Source: Blastocatellia bacterium
Lineage (GTDB): Bacteria; Acidobacteriota; Blastocatellia; Pyrinomonadales; Pyrinomonadaceae
Length of the DNA stretch: 59,485 nucleotides
NCBI GenBank assembly: GCA_003487805.1
Contig: DNNE01000129.1
Coordinates: 6,986-66,470 of the forward strand
Direction of reading: 5' to 3'
In this document: piece after piece, positions 7,623 through 16,083 of the stretch
Layout: each line of letters begins with the position of its first letter
Position numbering within the stretch: position 1 is the first letter of the stretch
Notes under the pieces: generated by a model
Told to the model about the DNA's origin: nothing
The model's database searches: none
What the model saw: only the letters and a program-made list of their open reading frames with translations
Translations under genes and position numbers: made by a program

Positions 7623-8906
7623 ATGAAACTCTGGGCCCAGTCGTTACTCGTAATCATTTTTCTGTTCGCTGCGCAGGCGGCAGCGCAGACCTCCGGCCAA
7701 AGGCCGACCCCGACTCCTCCACAGGACCAAGACGTCGATACTCTTAAGATTGACACCAATCTGGTGACGGTGCCGGTGATTGCCAGTTCGCGCTCCGGCA
7801 ATTACATCGCTGATCTGAAGAAGGAAGAATTCAAGTTATCGGAAGACGGCGTGCCGCAGGAGATTTCATTTCTCGCGACTGTGAACGCGCCCTTTTATAT
7901 GGTGCTGATGCTGGACACGAGCGACAGCACTCAGGAAAAGTTAGCGCAGATTCAACGCGCGGCAATCGCTTTCCTTGAGCAACTGCAGCCCAACGACAAA
8001 GTGAAGATCATTTCCTTCGATGGCGAGTTGCACGATTGGACTGATTTCACCGGCGACAAAGCAGTTCTGCGTAACGCAATTTCAAAGACGCGGACCGCGC
8101 ACGACACCCATGTGTACGACGCCGTGCAATTAGCGCTCAACAGCCTGCGTCCGATTCAGCAGCGCAAGGCGATCGTGATTTTTACTGATGGCATGGACTG
8201 GCATAGCGAGAGTTCGACCTACGAGAGCACGATTCGTGATCTTGATGAGTCGGGTGTAATTGTCTATCCGATTCGCTTCGATACTCGCGCTGAGACGGAA
8301 GCGCTCGCGCGAAAACAGGAAGCCGAAAGCAGCGGAGTTGGACTGCCGACGAGCGGCATTCTGCGGTTGCCTACCGGCGGCGGAACGCCAACCACTTTTC
8401 CGGGCGAGGATCGTTCTTCGGTTCCGACGATGCCACGAGGGTCGCTGCCGATTCCTCCTCCCTCGGTAATCCTCGGGCCGCGTCAAACGCAGATGCCGCG
8501 AACTTCACCGACTGATCCGTTTCCTGATACTGAACCGAAAAAGGATCCCCGGACCGATCCGAGCGCGGATCCGCGAAATCGTGATCCACGGCAGGCTCCC
8601 GATCCAAAGAAAGATCCAAAGAACGATTCGATCAGCGGCATGCTGGATAATCTTTATCTGATGGCCGACAGTTATCTGCACGATCTCGCAGATCGATCCG
8701 GTGGTCAGCTCTATCGGGCCGACACAGTTGCCTCTCTGCCACAGGCGTTCGCTTCCATTGCCGCTGAGCTGAGAACGCAATACCTGCTTGGTTACTATCC
8801 CGCGAACAAAAACCAGGACGGCGCTTACCGAAAAATCCAGGTGAAGACTTCGCGAAAAGACGTGGCCGTGCGAGCGCGACCGGGCTATCGGGCGAAGGGC
8901 TTGTGA
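7623..8906 (+). CDS. Secreted VWA-domain protein of the acidobacterial type
   Basis: 427 residues with a cleavable signal peptide (about 1-21, LLVIIFLFAAQAAA). Residues 40-85 (IDTNLVTVPVIASSRSGNYI then ADLKKEEFKLSEDGVPQEI) and the VWA fold after them match the VWFA-related family expanded in Acidobacteria. The MIDAS metal site is DTSDS (Asp98, Ser100, Ser102), with TDGMDW further on. A charged low-complexity stretch of about 80 residues rich in Asp, Pro and Lys (roughly 255-335) interrupts the C-terminal part of the VWA domain. The end (LRTQYLLGYYPANKNQDGAY) is again typical. Such proteins are thought to mediate extracytoplasmic protein contacts; the partner here is unknown. It stands alone between repeat elements. 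Confidence 0.88.
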   Translation: MKLWAQSLLVIIFLFAAQAAAQTSGQRPTPTPPQDQDVDTLKIDTNLVTVPVIASSRSGNYIADLKKEEFKLSEDGVPQEISFLATVNAPFYMVLMLDTSDSTQEKLAQIQRAAIAFLEQLQPNDKVKIISFDGELHDWTDFTGDKAVLRNAISKTRTAHDTHVYDAVQLALNSLRPIQQRKAIVIFTDGMDWHSESSTYESTIRDLDESGVIVYPIRFDTRAETEALARKQEAESSGVGLPTSGILRLPTGGGTPTTFPGEDRSSVPTMPRGSLPIPPPSVILGPRQTQMPRTSPTDPFPDTEPKKDPRTDPSADPRNRDPRQAPDPKKDPKNDSISGMLDNLYLMADSYLHDLADRSGGQLYRADTVASLPQAFASIAAELRTQYLLGYYPANKNQDGAYRKIQVKTSRKDVAVRARPGYRAKGL

Positions 8907-8923
8907 TTTCTCGCGCACGAGCT

Positions 8924-9050
8924 TTAACCACAGAGGACACAGAGAAGACTAAGACCCAGTTTAGAGGCGGGCTACTGCCCGCCTTACGCAATCGATAGCT
9001 CCAATTCCTTTCTTGTTCTGAATGTCTTCCTCTGTGTCCTCTGTGGTGAA
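8924..9050. repeat. Inverted repeat (CCACAGAGGACACAGAG family) enclosing a GGCGGGC hairpin
   Basis: ACCACAGAGGACACAGAGA (8927-8945) is repeated inverted as TCTGTGTCCTCTGTGGT (9031-9047). Between them lies GGCGGGCTACTGCCCGCC (8966-8983), a second palindrome family also present at 11061-11121 and 14391-14418. The same CACAGAGGACACAGAG family fills two gaps in the nuo operon. Confidence 0.85.
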
Positions 9051-9139
9051 TAGCGGGGTAGGGGGTGAATCAACTTGTTCCGCTACATTCACTCGTGTTA
9101 GTTTTCTTTTCGCACCAGTAACACAATCCGATATTCAGT

Positions 9140-9733
9140 ATGCCGAACCGAGAAGAAGCCTGGGAACTTTTGTGCGAGTACACCAAAGGCGACAGCCTGC
9201 GTAAGCACGCGCTCGCGGTTGAGACTGCGATGCGTGCGTCCGCCGCGCGTTACGGTGCAGCGGACGCCGATGTAGATGAATGGGGGTTGGTAGGGCTTCT
9301 GCACGACTTCGATTACGAAATGTTTCCGTCGGCGGATCAGCATCCGTTCACGGGCGCAAACATTCTGTGTGGTCGCGGCTATTCAGAACGGTTCATCAAA
9401 GCGATCATGGGCCACGCGACCTACACAAACGTGCCGCGCGACACCGATATGGCAAAGGCATTGTTTGCGACCGATGAGTTGTGCGGGTTTCTGGTGGCGT
9501 GCGCGCTCGTGCGCCCGTCGCGCAGCCTCGACGACATGGAAGTGAAGTCGGTCAAGAAGAAATTAAAGGACAAGCATTTCGCTCGATCAGTCAATCGTGA
9601 CGACATTTATCAAGGCGCTGAGGAGTTGGGTGTCGAGCTCGATGATCACATCAGGTTTGTGATTGATGCGCTAAAGCCGGTGCAGAAAGAGATTGGGTTG
9701 GGGCCGAGGGAAGAGCAGGCAACTAGCGCCTAG
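9140..9733 (+). CDS. HD-domain phosphohydrolase
   Basis: 197 residues. An HDIG-type HD domain is visible: KHALAVETAM with the first His, LLHDFDYEMFP with the His-Asp pair (about residues 54-55), HPFTGANILCG, and IKAIMGHATYTN with a further metal-ligand His. Proteins of this size usually hydrolyse nucleotides or related phosphate compounds. The substrate is not indicated. The C-terminal third (VKSVKKKLKDKHFARSVNRD) is typical of the small stand-alone HD proteins. The 3' end overlaps the convergent membrane-protein gene by 11 bases. Confidence 0.82.
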   Translation: MPNREEAWELLCEYTKGDSLRKHALAVETAMRASAARYGAADADVDEWGLVGLLHDFDYEMFPSADQHPFTGANILCGRGYSERFIKAIMGHATYTNVPRDTDMAKALFATDELCGFLVACALVRPSRSLDDMEVKSVKKKLKDKHFARSVNRDDIYQGAEELGVELDDHIRFVIDALKPVQKEIGLGPREEQATSA

Positions 9734-10055
9734 TAGTGATTGGCGAGTCGCCCGTCGTGTAGATCGTGATTGTCTTCGGAAATAATCTCGTCGCAGAAAG
9801 GCACGCGGCGATCGAGAGAAGAAGCGTCAATAAAATCGTGAGTATGGCCTGAGTCTTTCGTCTGCGCGCCGTGTGCCGATAAATGAAAAAGCCAGCGAAG
9901 CCAGCTAATGCCAGCGGCACAACTGTACTGGCCAGCAACAGCGAAGGTTGAATGGGTCTCGCCGAACCGAAGATGATCATTATGAGTAAGGACCATGTTC
10001 CGCAAGCGATCAGCGCAGCGACCAGCGATACCAGGACAAGCAGTTTCCAACGCAT
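9723..10055 (-). CDS. Small membrane protein, unrecognised
   Basis: A 110-residue protein with three hydrophobic segments (about residues 5-30, 40-60 and 70-88) separated by a basic loop (YRHTARRRKTQ). The pattern of a real three-helix membrane protein makes it more credible than the longer overlapping minus-strand frame at 9730-10374, which is a mirror of proline dehydrogenase. No family was recognised. It is divergent from proline dehydrogenase, with an 79-base gap. Confidence 0.5.
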   Translation of the reverse strand: MRWKLLVLVSLVAALIACGTWSLLIMIIFGSARPIQPSLLLASTVVPLALAGFAGFFIYRHTARRRKTQAILTILLTLLLSIAACLSATRLFPKTITIYTTGDSPITTRR

Positions 10056-10134
10056 TGAAACTTATTAGACAACCAACGCAGTTCTTTTTCGGAAGTTTGC
10101 CAAGAATACCACACGGAAGAAACACCACCGAACG

Positions 10135-11055
10135 ATGCTCACGCGAAGCGCGCTGATATATCTCTCTCGTCAGGAAGGCCTCAAAGAATTCGCTGCTAAG
10201 TTCAGCCTTTTCAAGAAGCTCACTACGCGCTTCATTGCCGGCGAGACTACTGATGAGGCTGTTGCCGCGATCCGCGAAATCAACGCGCGCGGATGTTCGG
10301 CGTCCTTCGATCACCTGAACGAATCGGTTAGTAGCGTCGAAGCAACGAAAGACGAAGTGCGCGAGTATCTGCATCTCCTCGATCTAATCGATCAGACCGG
10401 GATTAACTCGAATGTATCGATCAAGCTGACGCAGTTTGGTTTGGAAATCGCCCCCGACCTGGCTTATCAAAATGCGCGCAGCATTGTTGAAGATGCGGTC
10501 CGGCGCCGCAACTTTGTCCGCATCGATATGGAAGGGTCGAGCGTGACGCAGGCGACGATCGATGTTTTCAAACGACTCAGATCGGAGTTTGGATTGAATG
10601 ACGTCGGAATTGTTCTTCAATCTTATCTGCGTCGAACGATGGACGATGCGCGTGAGCTTTTGAAGATTCCGGCCCGCATACGATTGTGTAAAGGCGCTTA
10701 CGACGAACCTGCGTCGGTCGCCTATCCCGACAAGAAAGATGTCGATGACAACTATGTGAGCGTGATGCAGTTGCTATTGGCCAGCGGAACCTATCATGGC
10801 ATCGCCACTCATGATCCGAAGATGATCGACGCCACGATTGAATTTGCGCAGCGCGAGGGAATCGGCAAAGATGCATTCGAGTTTCAAATGCTCTATGGCA
10901 TCCGTCGTGATTTGCAGGAGCAACTGGCGCGCGATGGTTACGGGATGCGCGTATACGTGCCTTACGGGAAACATTGGTATCCTTATTTCATGCGGCGCCT
11001 GGCTGAGCGGCCGGCAAATATCTGGTTTGTGTTGAAGAATTTTCTGAAAGGGTAA
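10135..11055 (+). CDS. Proline dehydrogenase (monofunctional)
   Basis: 306 residues, the usual length of stand-alone FAD-dependent proline dehydrogenases, which oxidise proline to 1-pyrroline-5-carboxylate. It fits the family from end to end: EINARGCSASFDHLNESV, NVSIKLTQFGLEI, RIDMEGSS, IVLQSYLRRT, RIRLCKGAYDEP, IATHDPKMI, FEFQMLYGIRRDLQ, VYVPYGKHWYPYFMRRLAERP. The final RRLAERPAN substrate-carboxylate motif is intact. The P5C dehydrogenase partner is not in the window. Confidence 0.93.
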   Translation: MLTRSALIYLSRQEGLKEFAAKFSLFKKLTTRFIAGETTDEAVAAIREINARGCSASFDHLNESVSSVEATKDEVREYLHLLDLIDQTGINSNVSIKLTQFGLEIAPDLAYQNARSIVEDAVRRRNFVRIDMEGSSVTQATIDVFKRLRSEFGLNDVGIVLQSYLRRTMDDARELLKIPARIRLCKGAYDEPASVAYPDKKDVDDNYVSVMQLLLASGTYHGIATHDPKMIDATIEFAQREGIGKDAFEFQMLYGIRRDLQEQLARDGYGMRVYVPYGKHWYPYFMRRLAERPANIWFVLKNFLKG

Positions 11056-11060
11056 GAACA

Positions 11061-11121
11061 GTTTGGAGGCGGGCTACTGCCCGCCTATTCTGGGGCGGCG
11101 GGCGGTAGCCCGCCTCTAAAC
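11061..11121. repeat. Double GGCGGGC palindrome, inverted pair
   Basis: GTTTGGAGGCGGGCTACTGC and then CCGCC (11061-11085) are followed by an inverted copy ending CCCGCCTCTAAAC (11097-11121). The element fills the 73-base gap between proline dehydrogenase and nfeD, and could act as a hairpin between the two messages. Confidence 0.8.
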
Positions 11122-11128
11122 GATCGAG

Positions 11129-11620
11129 ATGGCAAACTACCTCTGGATCTTCTGGGCTATCCTTGGCGCCGTGCTCGTCGTCGCTGAAGTCTTCACCACT
11201 GGCTTTGTCTTGCTGTGGTTTGGCATCGGCGCACTCGCGGCTGGTCTTGCCGGATTGCTGGGCGTACACAGCATTATTTTGCAATTCCTCATTTTCGCAG
11301 CCGTCTCGATCGGTTTGACGGCAGCGTCCCGCACGATTTTTGTAAATTATTTTTCGCGCGAGAAGAGCGGCGGCGATCTGAAATCAGGCGTCGAATCTTT
11401 GCCCGGTAAGATCGGAACAGTAGTTTCTTCGAGTCGCGGCTCCATGCACGAAGGCGCGGTCAAAGTTTTCGGATCGACCTGGACCGCATATCCGGCAGAA
11501 GGTGAAGAGCCTTTGGAAGCCGGCGACCGCGTCGAAGTCACTCGCGTCCAGGGTGCGTCGATTTATGTCAGAAGGATTGGAATTGCGCCGGATTGGCGCG
11601 GTAAGGAACTCGGTAGTTAG
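11129..11620 (+). CDS. NfeD-family membrane protein
   Basis: 163 residues. The first 85 residues hold three closely spaced transmembrane segments (LWIFWAILGAVLVVAEVF, GFVLLWFGIGALAAGLAGLL, IILQFLIFAAVSIGLTA). From about residue 95 a soluble OB-fold follows (GKIGTVVSS...GAVKVFGSTWTAYP...GDRVEVTRVQGASIYVRR). This is the short NfeD architecture. NfeD proteins accompany stomatin-like proteins in membrane quality control, but no stomatin or protease gene is adjacent here. It converges with the PP2C gene, stop to stop, with one base between. Confidence 0.88.
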   Translation: MANYLWIFWAILGAVLVVAEVFTTGFVLLWFGIGALAAGLAGLLGVHSIILQFLIFAAVSIGLTAASRTIFVNYFSREKSGGDLKSGVESLPGKIGTVVSSSRGSMHEGAVKVFGSTWTAYPAEGEEPLEAGDRVEVTRVQGASIYVRRIGIAPDWRGKELGS

Positions 11621-11621
11621 C

Positions 11622-12545
11622 TCACTCGTGCTGGGTATCCGCTTCCGTTTCATCCAACGTTCGATCTTCTTCCAGCGGCGGCAACTCAACCGTAATTCGA
11701 TCGTCGTTTGCGTCGCGCAATTCGTCGCCGGTAAATCGCGCCAGCACGACCGTGATGTTATCTTCGCCGCCGCGATTGTTCGCTTCCGCTACCAGGGCGT
11801 CGCACGCCGCGCCAAGATCGTCCGCATCAGCGACAATTTGTCGAATGTCTTCATTGCGAAGCTTCCCGGATAATCCATCGCTACACAGAAGCACCATGTC
11901 GCCCTGGCGGAGTTGAATACGGGCCGTAGCCGGCGTCAGTTCGTTTTGCGCCCCGAGTGCCTGAAGAATTACGTTGCGAAACATGTGCGTTTCAGCTTCG
12001 GCTTCGCTGATCTGCCCGACGTCGACGAGTTGTTGCACCAGCGACTGGTCCTTGGTCGCTAAACGAATCTGTTGGCCGCGCATCACGTAAGCCCGGCTGT
12101 CGCCCACCTGGATCAGATCGAGCTTATCGTCTTTGACGGCCGCGCCGGTCAGCGTCGCGCCCATCCCGCTGCAACGACTGTCCTCCAAACTCTTGTAATG
12201 AATATTCTTGTTTGCTTCCATCGTCGCGTGCCTGAGGCAATCGACGAGTGAGGAATCCGGATCGCAGCCGTTGCCGTCGGTGTTCGTCCCCATCAAGACA
12301 TCGCGGACAGCCTCAATCGCCATGCGACTGGCGACGTCGCCGGCGAGGGCGCCGCCCATGCCATCGGACACGACCAGTACCAAACCCTGCTGACCAAGTG
12401 GGAATTCGCGCATGTCGTCGGGATTTTCCGGGCCGTCGGAGCCGCTCCACGCGCGCGCGGCGGTCAGATCAAGCAGCAGAAAATTATCTTCGTTGCCGCG
12501 ACGTACGCGGCCCACGTCGGTTTTTGCGTGGAGTTCAACGAGCAT
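11622..12545 (-). CDS. PP2C-type serine/threonine protein phosphatase
   Basis: 307 residues. Metal-binding motifs of the PPM/PP2C fold are present: TDVGRVRRGNEDN, LVVSDGMGGALAGDVAS, QVGDSRAYVMR, LLCSDGLSGKL and GGEDNITVVLARF. The enzyme dephosphorylates Ser/Thr on proteins and usually opposes Hanks-type kinases; no kinase gene is nearby. After the catalytic domain (about residue 275) is an acidic tail (LPPLEEDRTLDETEADTQHE). The ATG lies within about 5-10 bases of the predicted transcription start, so the message may be nearly leaderless. Confidence 0.92.
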   Translation of the reverse strand: MLVELHAKTDVGRVRRGNEDNFLLLDLTAARAWSGSDGPENPDDMREFPLGQQGLVLVVSDGMGGALAGDVASRMAIEAVRDVLMGTNTDGNGCDPDSSLVDCLRHATMEANKNIHYKSLEDSRCSGMGATLTGAAVKDDKLDLIQVGDSRAYVMRGQQIRLATKDQSLVQQLVDVGQISEAEAETHMFRNVILQALGAQNELTPATARIQLRQGDMVLLCSDGLSGKLRNEDIRQIVADADDLGAACDALVAEANNRGGEDNITVVLARFTGDELRDANDDRITVELPPLEEDRTLDETEADTQHE

Positions 12546-12555
12546 AAGTTACCGG

Positions 12556-12586
12556 ATAGTAGATTGCGATCGACTGTCAGTGTCAA
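12556..12586 (-). promoter_or_regulatory. Sigma-70-type promoter for the PP2C gene
   Basis: On the minus strand TTGACA (12586-12581) is followed after 19 bases by TACTAT (12561-12556). The start codon is at 12545, only 10 bases past the -10 box, so if this promoter is used the leader is very short. Confidence 0.5.
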
Positions 12587-12616
12587 GACTGTTCATACGT
12601 AGATTTGTGTATTCAA

Positions 12617-12675
12617 TTCAGGGTTCAAGCTTTAGCTTGCTTTGCCTTTTCAGCTTAAGGCTGAACTCCAAACAT
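12617..12675. repeat. Imperfect inverted repeat (TTCAAGCTTTAGCTTG family)
   Basis: TTCAGGGTTCAAGCTTTAGC (12617-12636) and CAGCTTAAGGCTGAACTCC (about 12651-12669) can pair imperfectly. The element occupies the gap between the PP2C gene and the PLP-enzyme gene. Confidence 0.45.
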
Positions 12676-12676
12676 T

Positions 12677-13822
12677 TCATTTACCGATCTTATCGAGGGC
12701 CTGATCAATATCCGCAATGATGTCGTCGGTGTCTTCAATGCCTACCGAAATTCGCACCAGTCCATCCGTGATGCCGAGACGCTCGCGCACTTCCGGTGCG
12801 ACTGAAGCGTGCGTCATCGTCGCCGGATGACAAATAAGAGTCTCGACACCTCCCAGACTCTCTGCCAGCGTACACATTCTTACAGACTCAAGCACTGTGC
12901 GCGCGGCCTCCAGCGATCCGACATCAAACGCCACCATGCTGCCAAAACCCTTCTGCTGTCGCTTTGCCAGTTCATGCTGTTTATGCGACGTCGATCCGGG
13001 ATAGTAAATCTTCAACACCTTGGGATGATCTTCGAGAAATGCCGCGACCGCGCGTCCGGACTTGTCATGTTGCTCCATGCGCAGCGCGAGAGTTTTCACA
13101 CCGCGAAGCACCAGCCAGGAATCAAACGGCGAGAGAATCGCGCCGGCACTGTTTTGAATAAAAGCGATCCAGCTCGCGTCGTCCTCATTATTCAGAACGA
13201 CTGCGCCGCCGATACCGTCCGAATGTCCATTCAAAAACTTGGTCGTCGAATGAACGACAATGTCTACGCCGAATTCAATCGGTCGTTGCAGGTAAGGCGA
13301 CATGAAGGTGTTGTCGCAAACGACGCGCGCGCCGGCTGCATGAGCCACGTCCGAAACGGCTTTCAAGTCAGTGACGATCATGACGGGGTTCGTCGGCGTC
13401 TCAAGGAAAACCATGCGCGTGTTGTCTTTGATTGCGGCCTCGACGTTCGTCACATCAGAGGTGTCAACGAACTCGAATTCGATTCCATAGTTCGCCAGCA
13501 CGCGCTTGAACAGACGATTCGTCCCGCCGTAAGTATTGTCGGAAACGATTACGTGATCGCCTGCCTTGACCAGACGCATCGTCGCATCAATCGCTGCCAT
13601 GCCCGAAGCAAACGCATATCCGAACTGCGCGCCTTCCAGGGCCGCGAGATTACGCTCCAGTGCCAGGCGCGTCGGATTCGAGGTGCGAGCGTATTCAAAA
13701 CCCTTGTGCTTCCCCAAACCTTCCTGTGCGTAAGTCGAGGTTTGATAGATCGGTACTGTAACCGCGCCGGTGGCAGAATCCGGTTCCTGACCGGCGTGAA
13801 TTGCGGTAGTGGCGAAACCCAT
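12677..13822 (-). CDS. Cys/Met-metabolism PLP enzyme (cystathionine gamma-synthase/lyase type)
   Basis: 381 residues, typical for the family. Landmarks are FATTAIHAGQEP at the start, FEYARTSNPTRLALERNLA, FASGMAAIDA, SDNTYGGTNRLF, LETPTNP, VVCDNTFMSPYLQRP, and the PLP-binding lysine Lys195 in VHSTTKFLNGHSDG. The family catalyses either formation of cystathionine from a homoserine ester (MetB) or its cleavage (CGL/MetC), and sequence alone does not separate them. It has its own TTGACA-N18-TACTAT promoter. A homocysteine methyltransferase/MTHFR gene lies 41 kb away, with no met genes adjacent. Confidence 0.92.
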   Translation of the reverse strand: MGFATTAIHAGQEPDSATGAVTVPIYQTSTYAQEGLGKHKGFEYARTSNPTRLALERNLAALEGAQFGYAFASGMAAIDATMRLVKAGDHVIVSDNTYGGTNRLFKRVLANYGIEFEFVDTSDVTNVEAAIKDNTRMVFLETPTNPVMIVTDLKAVSDVAHAAGARVVCDNTFMSPYLQRPIEFGVDIVVHSTTKFLNGHSDGIGGAVVLNNEDDASWIAFIQNSAGAILSPFDSWLVLRGVKTLALRMEQHDKSGRAVAAFLEDHPKVLKIYYPGSTSHKQHELAKRQQKGFGSMVAFDVGSLEAARTVLESVRMCTLAESLGGVETLICHPATMTHASVAPEVRERLGITDGLVRISVGIEDTDDIIADIDQALDKIGK

Positions 13823-13877
13823 AATTAACCGAAGACTCAGGAGCTAAGGTCACGAGCTAAAGAATTGCGAGACTCGG

Positions 13878-13907
13878 ATAGTAGCGTGCGCATGTTTTTA
13901 GTGTCAA
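13878..13907 (-). promoter_or_regulatory. Sigma-70-type promoter for the PLP-enzyme gene
   Basis: On the minus strand TTGACA (13907-13902) and TACTAT (13883-13878) are separated by 18 bases. The leader to the ATG at 13822 would be about 50 bases. No aptamer was recognised in it. Confidence 0.65.
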
Positions 13908-14045
13908 TTCAAGACGAGGCGCAAAGCTCTGCCTGGGCAGAATGTCGTGGCATTTGTTTTCGTGGCTGGCAGAATGAGTTATCATCTGGCGCAGGTACAA
14001 GCCGGCATTACGAAACTGTTTCCTGCGCGAGCCCAGGGACCTAAG

Positions 14046-14378
14046 ATGATTGATGAAGATCGATCTGAAGAGATTTCAAGCGATGAACGAAGGCAATACG
14101 ATCGTTCGCGAGTTATTGTCGATCTGCATTTTGATGGTGGGGACGCAACGGGCGTAGCCAGCACCAAAGACATAAGCATGGGCGGCTTATACATGAGTAC
14201 ACAAGCTGATATTCCGGTGGGCGAGACGCTGGCTCTGCGGATTCCGCTGGCGGGCCAGCACGTCGTGATTAAAGGCGACGTCGTTTATAGTAATCCCGGG
14301 CATGGCGTCGGCGTGCGATTTCATCGACTCCCGAACGAAACGCGCGAGTTGATGGAAAGGGAATTACCCCATCCGTAA
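14046..14378 (+). CDS. PilZ-domain protein
   Basis: 110 residues from the ATG at 14046 (MIDEDRSEE), with AGGGA about 8 bases upstream; a longer open frame to 13947 has no family match. It has the c-di-GMP-binding pattern of PilZ domains: an Arg-containing box RRQYDRSRV, then DISMGGLYM (D/NxSxxG), with beta-barrel strands after. Such single-domain proteins usually act as c-di-GMP receptors influencing motility, pili or exopolysaccharide. The box has R-x-x-x-R spacing (RQYDR), so binding looks competent. No effector gene is adjacent. Confidence 0.82.
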   Translation: MIDEDRSEEISSDERRQYDRSRVIVDLHFDGGDATGVASTKDISMGGLYMSTQADIPVGETLALRIPLAGQHVVIKGDVVYSNPGHGVGVRFHRLPNETRELMERELPHP

Positions 14379-14390
14379 AAAAGAGACGGT

Positions 14391-14418
14391 CGTTTAGAGG
14401 CGGGCTACCGCCCGCCGG
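14391..14418. repeat. GGCGGGCTACCGCCCGCC palindrome
   Basis: A single copy of the GTTTAGAGGCGGGCTA-type palindrome sits 10 bases before the start codon of the GCS2 ligase. It would form a stable hairpin close to the ribosome-binding region. Confidence 0.75.
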
Positions 14419-14428
14419 TTTTTGGATT

Positions 14429-15589
14429 ATGTTCGATCAATTCACACTAGGTATCGAAGAAGAATTCCAGATCGTCGATCCGTTGACGCGTGAACTGAAG
14501 TCGCACGTAACGGAGTTTCTCGACGAAGGCAAAATGATCCTGGGCGAGCAGATCAAGCCCGAAATGATCCAGTCTCAGATTGAAGTCGGCACCGGTATTT
14601 GCAAGAACATTCAGGAAGCGCGCGCTGATATTTCAAATCTTCGTGGCGTGATTTCCTCGCTGGCCGAGAAAAATGGTCTGAAGATTGTTGCCGCCTCGAC
14701 ACACCCGATTTCGCGCTGGCAGGACCAGACGGTCTTCGAAGATGAGAGATATGAACTGCTGGTCGAGGAGCTGCAAAACGTGGCTCGTTCGCTTTTGATC
14801 TTTGGGTTGCACGTTCACGTTGGAGTTGCCGATCCAGAGCGGCGGATTCACATCATGAATGCCGCGCGGTACTTTCTGCCGCACGTGCTGGCGCTTTCGA
14901 CTTCATCGCCGTTTTGGATGGGCCAGAATACCGGGCTCAAGTCATATCGGACTGAAGTGTTCAAAAAATTTCCGCGCACGGACATTCCCGATCACTTCGA
15001 CTCGTACAGCGGATTCCAGCGATACATAGACTTGCTGGTTAAGACAAACTGCATTAACGACGGCAAGAAAATCTGGTGGGATTTGCGGCCGCATCCATTC
15101 TTTCCGACGCTGGAGTTTCGCATTTGCGATATTCCCACGCGCGTAGACGACACGGTGGCGATCGCCGGGCTGTTCCAGGCAATCGTGGCCAGGCTCACCG
15201 GGTTGATTGAAAAGAACCTGGGCTTTCGTCTGTACCGGCGCATGCTGATTCAAGAGAACAAGTGGCGCGCCGTGCGTTGGGGTCTCGACGGCATGATGAT
15301 CGATTTCGGCAAGAACAAAGAAGTGCCGACAAAAGATCTGGTGCGCGAGCTTCTGGATTTCGTCGATCCCGTGCTCGATGAACTCGGTTCGCGCAAAGAG
15401 GTCGAGCACATCCACACGATCCTCGAACGCCGCACTTCAGCCGACGAACAACTGCGCGTTTATAAAGAAACGAATGATTTGAAAGCTGTCGTAGATCGTT
15501 TGATTGAGCTGACCGCTGAGAACGTTCCAAAGAACGTGGACCTGACTGTGGGCAAAGCCGCGATGGCGCCGTCAACGATTGCGAAGTAG
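14429..15589 (+). CDS. GCS2-family carboxylate-amine ligase (YbdK-like)
   Basis: 386 residues. It matches the glutamate-cysteine ligase type 2 / YbdK family from the start: LGIEEEFQIVDPLTREL with the metal-binding acidic cluster, MIQSQIEVGTGIC, STHPISRWQDQ, HVHVGVADPE, ALSTSSPFW, WWDLRPHPFFPTLEFRICDIPT and ENKWRAVRWGLDG. YbdK makes gamma-glutamylcysteine weakly; other members ligate different amines. The physiological amine is therefore open. The ATG at 14429 has a palindrome immediately upstream. Confidence 0.9.
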   Translation: MFDQFTLGIEEEFQIVDPLTRELKSHVTEFLDEGKMILGEQIKPEMIQSQIEVGTGICKNIQEARADISNLRGVISSLAEKNGLKIVAASTHPISRWQDQTVFEDERYELLVEELQNVARSLLIFGLHVHVGVADPERRIHIMNAARYFLPHVLALSTSSPFWMGQNTGLKSYRTEVFKKFPRTDIPDHFDSYSGFQRYIDLLVKTNCINDGKKIWWDLRPHPFFPTLEFRICDIPTRVDDTVAIAGLFQAIVARLTGLIEKNLGFRLYRRMLIQENKWRAVRWGLDGMMIDFGKNKEVPTKDLVRELLDFVDPVLDELGSRKEVEHIHTILERRTSADEQLRVYKETNDLKAVVDRLIELTAENVPKNVDLTVGKAAMAPSTIAK

Positions 15590-15629
15590 CTGAGCCAAAT
15601 TATAGACTCAATCCATAGGCGGTTGGCAT

Positions 15630-15980
15630 ATGGCGACTCTGGAACAAACACAAACGCTCCCGTTTAGATTGACGGAAGATGGAACGATTCGCATTGGAGA
15701 TTCGCGAGTCAGCCTTGATTCTGTCATTCATCACTACAAGCTGGGCGCTGCTGCCGAACAAATTGCTCAGAAGTTTCCTGCGCTTGACCTCGCCGATGTG
15801 TACGCGACAATTAGCTACTATCTGAATAATGAAGAAGCCATCGAAGAATACTTGCGACAGCAAGAAGTCAACGGCAATCAAATCCAAAAAGCGATAGAGT
15901 CTGATCCTCAATATCAAAGAACGTCCGCTAACCTTCGCATGCGATTGCTCGCTCGCAAATCAGAACCGAAAGAAGCCTGA
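15630..15980 (+). CDS. DUF433-domain protein
   Basis: 116 residues. The middle (LTEDGTIRIGDSRVSLDSVI then HHYKLGAAAEQIAQKFPALD) is the DUF433 winged-helix-like domain, often found as an antitoxin or regulator upstream of PIN-like DUF5615 toxins. The next gene is not a recognisable DUF5615, so the usual toxin may be missing or replaced. The C-terminal tail (EYLRQQEVNGNQIQKAIESD) is a charged helix. The downstream ORF starts about 100 bases on, on the same strand. Confidence 0.8.
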   Translation: MATLEQTQTLPFRLTEDGTIRIGDSRVSLDSVIHHYKLGAAAEQIAQKFPALDLADVYATISYYLNNEEAIEEYLRQQEVNGNQIQKAIESDPQYQRTSANLRMRLLARKSEPKEA

Positions 15981-16083
15981 CGGCTAACTTCATTGTTCAG
16001 CCGAGTCAATTTTTATCGAGGCTAAAGATCTTGTCAGCCGACAATCCCAACTATCTCGTCGGAAATTCATTGTTGAAGATGAA

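Noticed and set aside
9730..10374. A 214-codon minus-strand frame opposite proline dehydrogenase
   Set aside because: The dehydrogenase is unambiguous; the shorter 9723-10055 membrane protein is the better minus-strand candidate.
12809..13828. A 339-codon plus-strand frame opposite the PLP enzyme
   Set aside because: It mirrors a strongly conserved enzyme gene and has no recognisable protein pattern.
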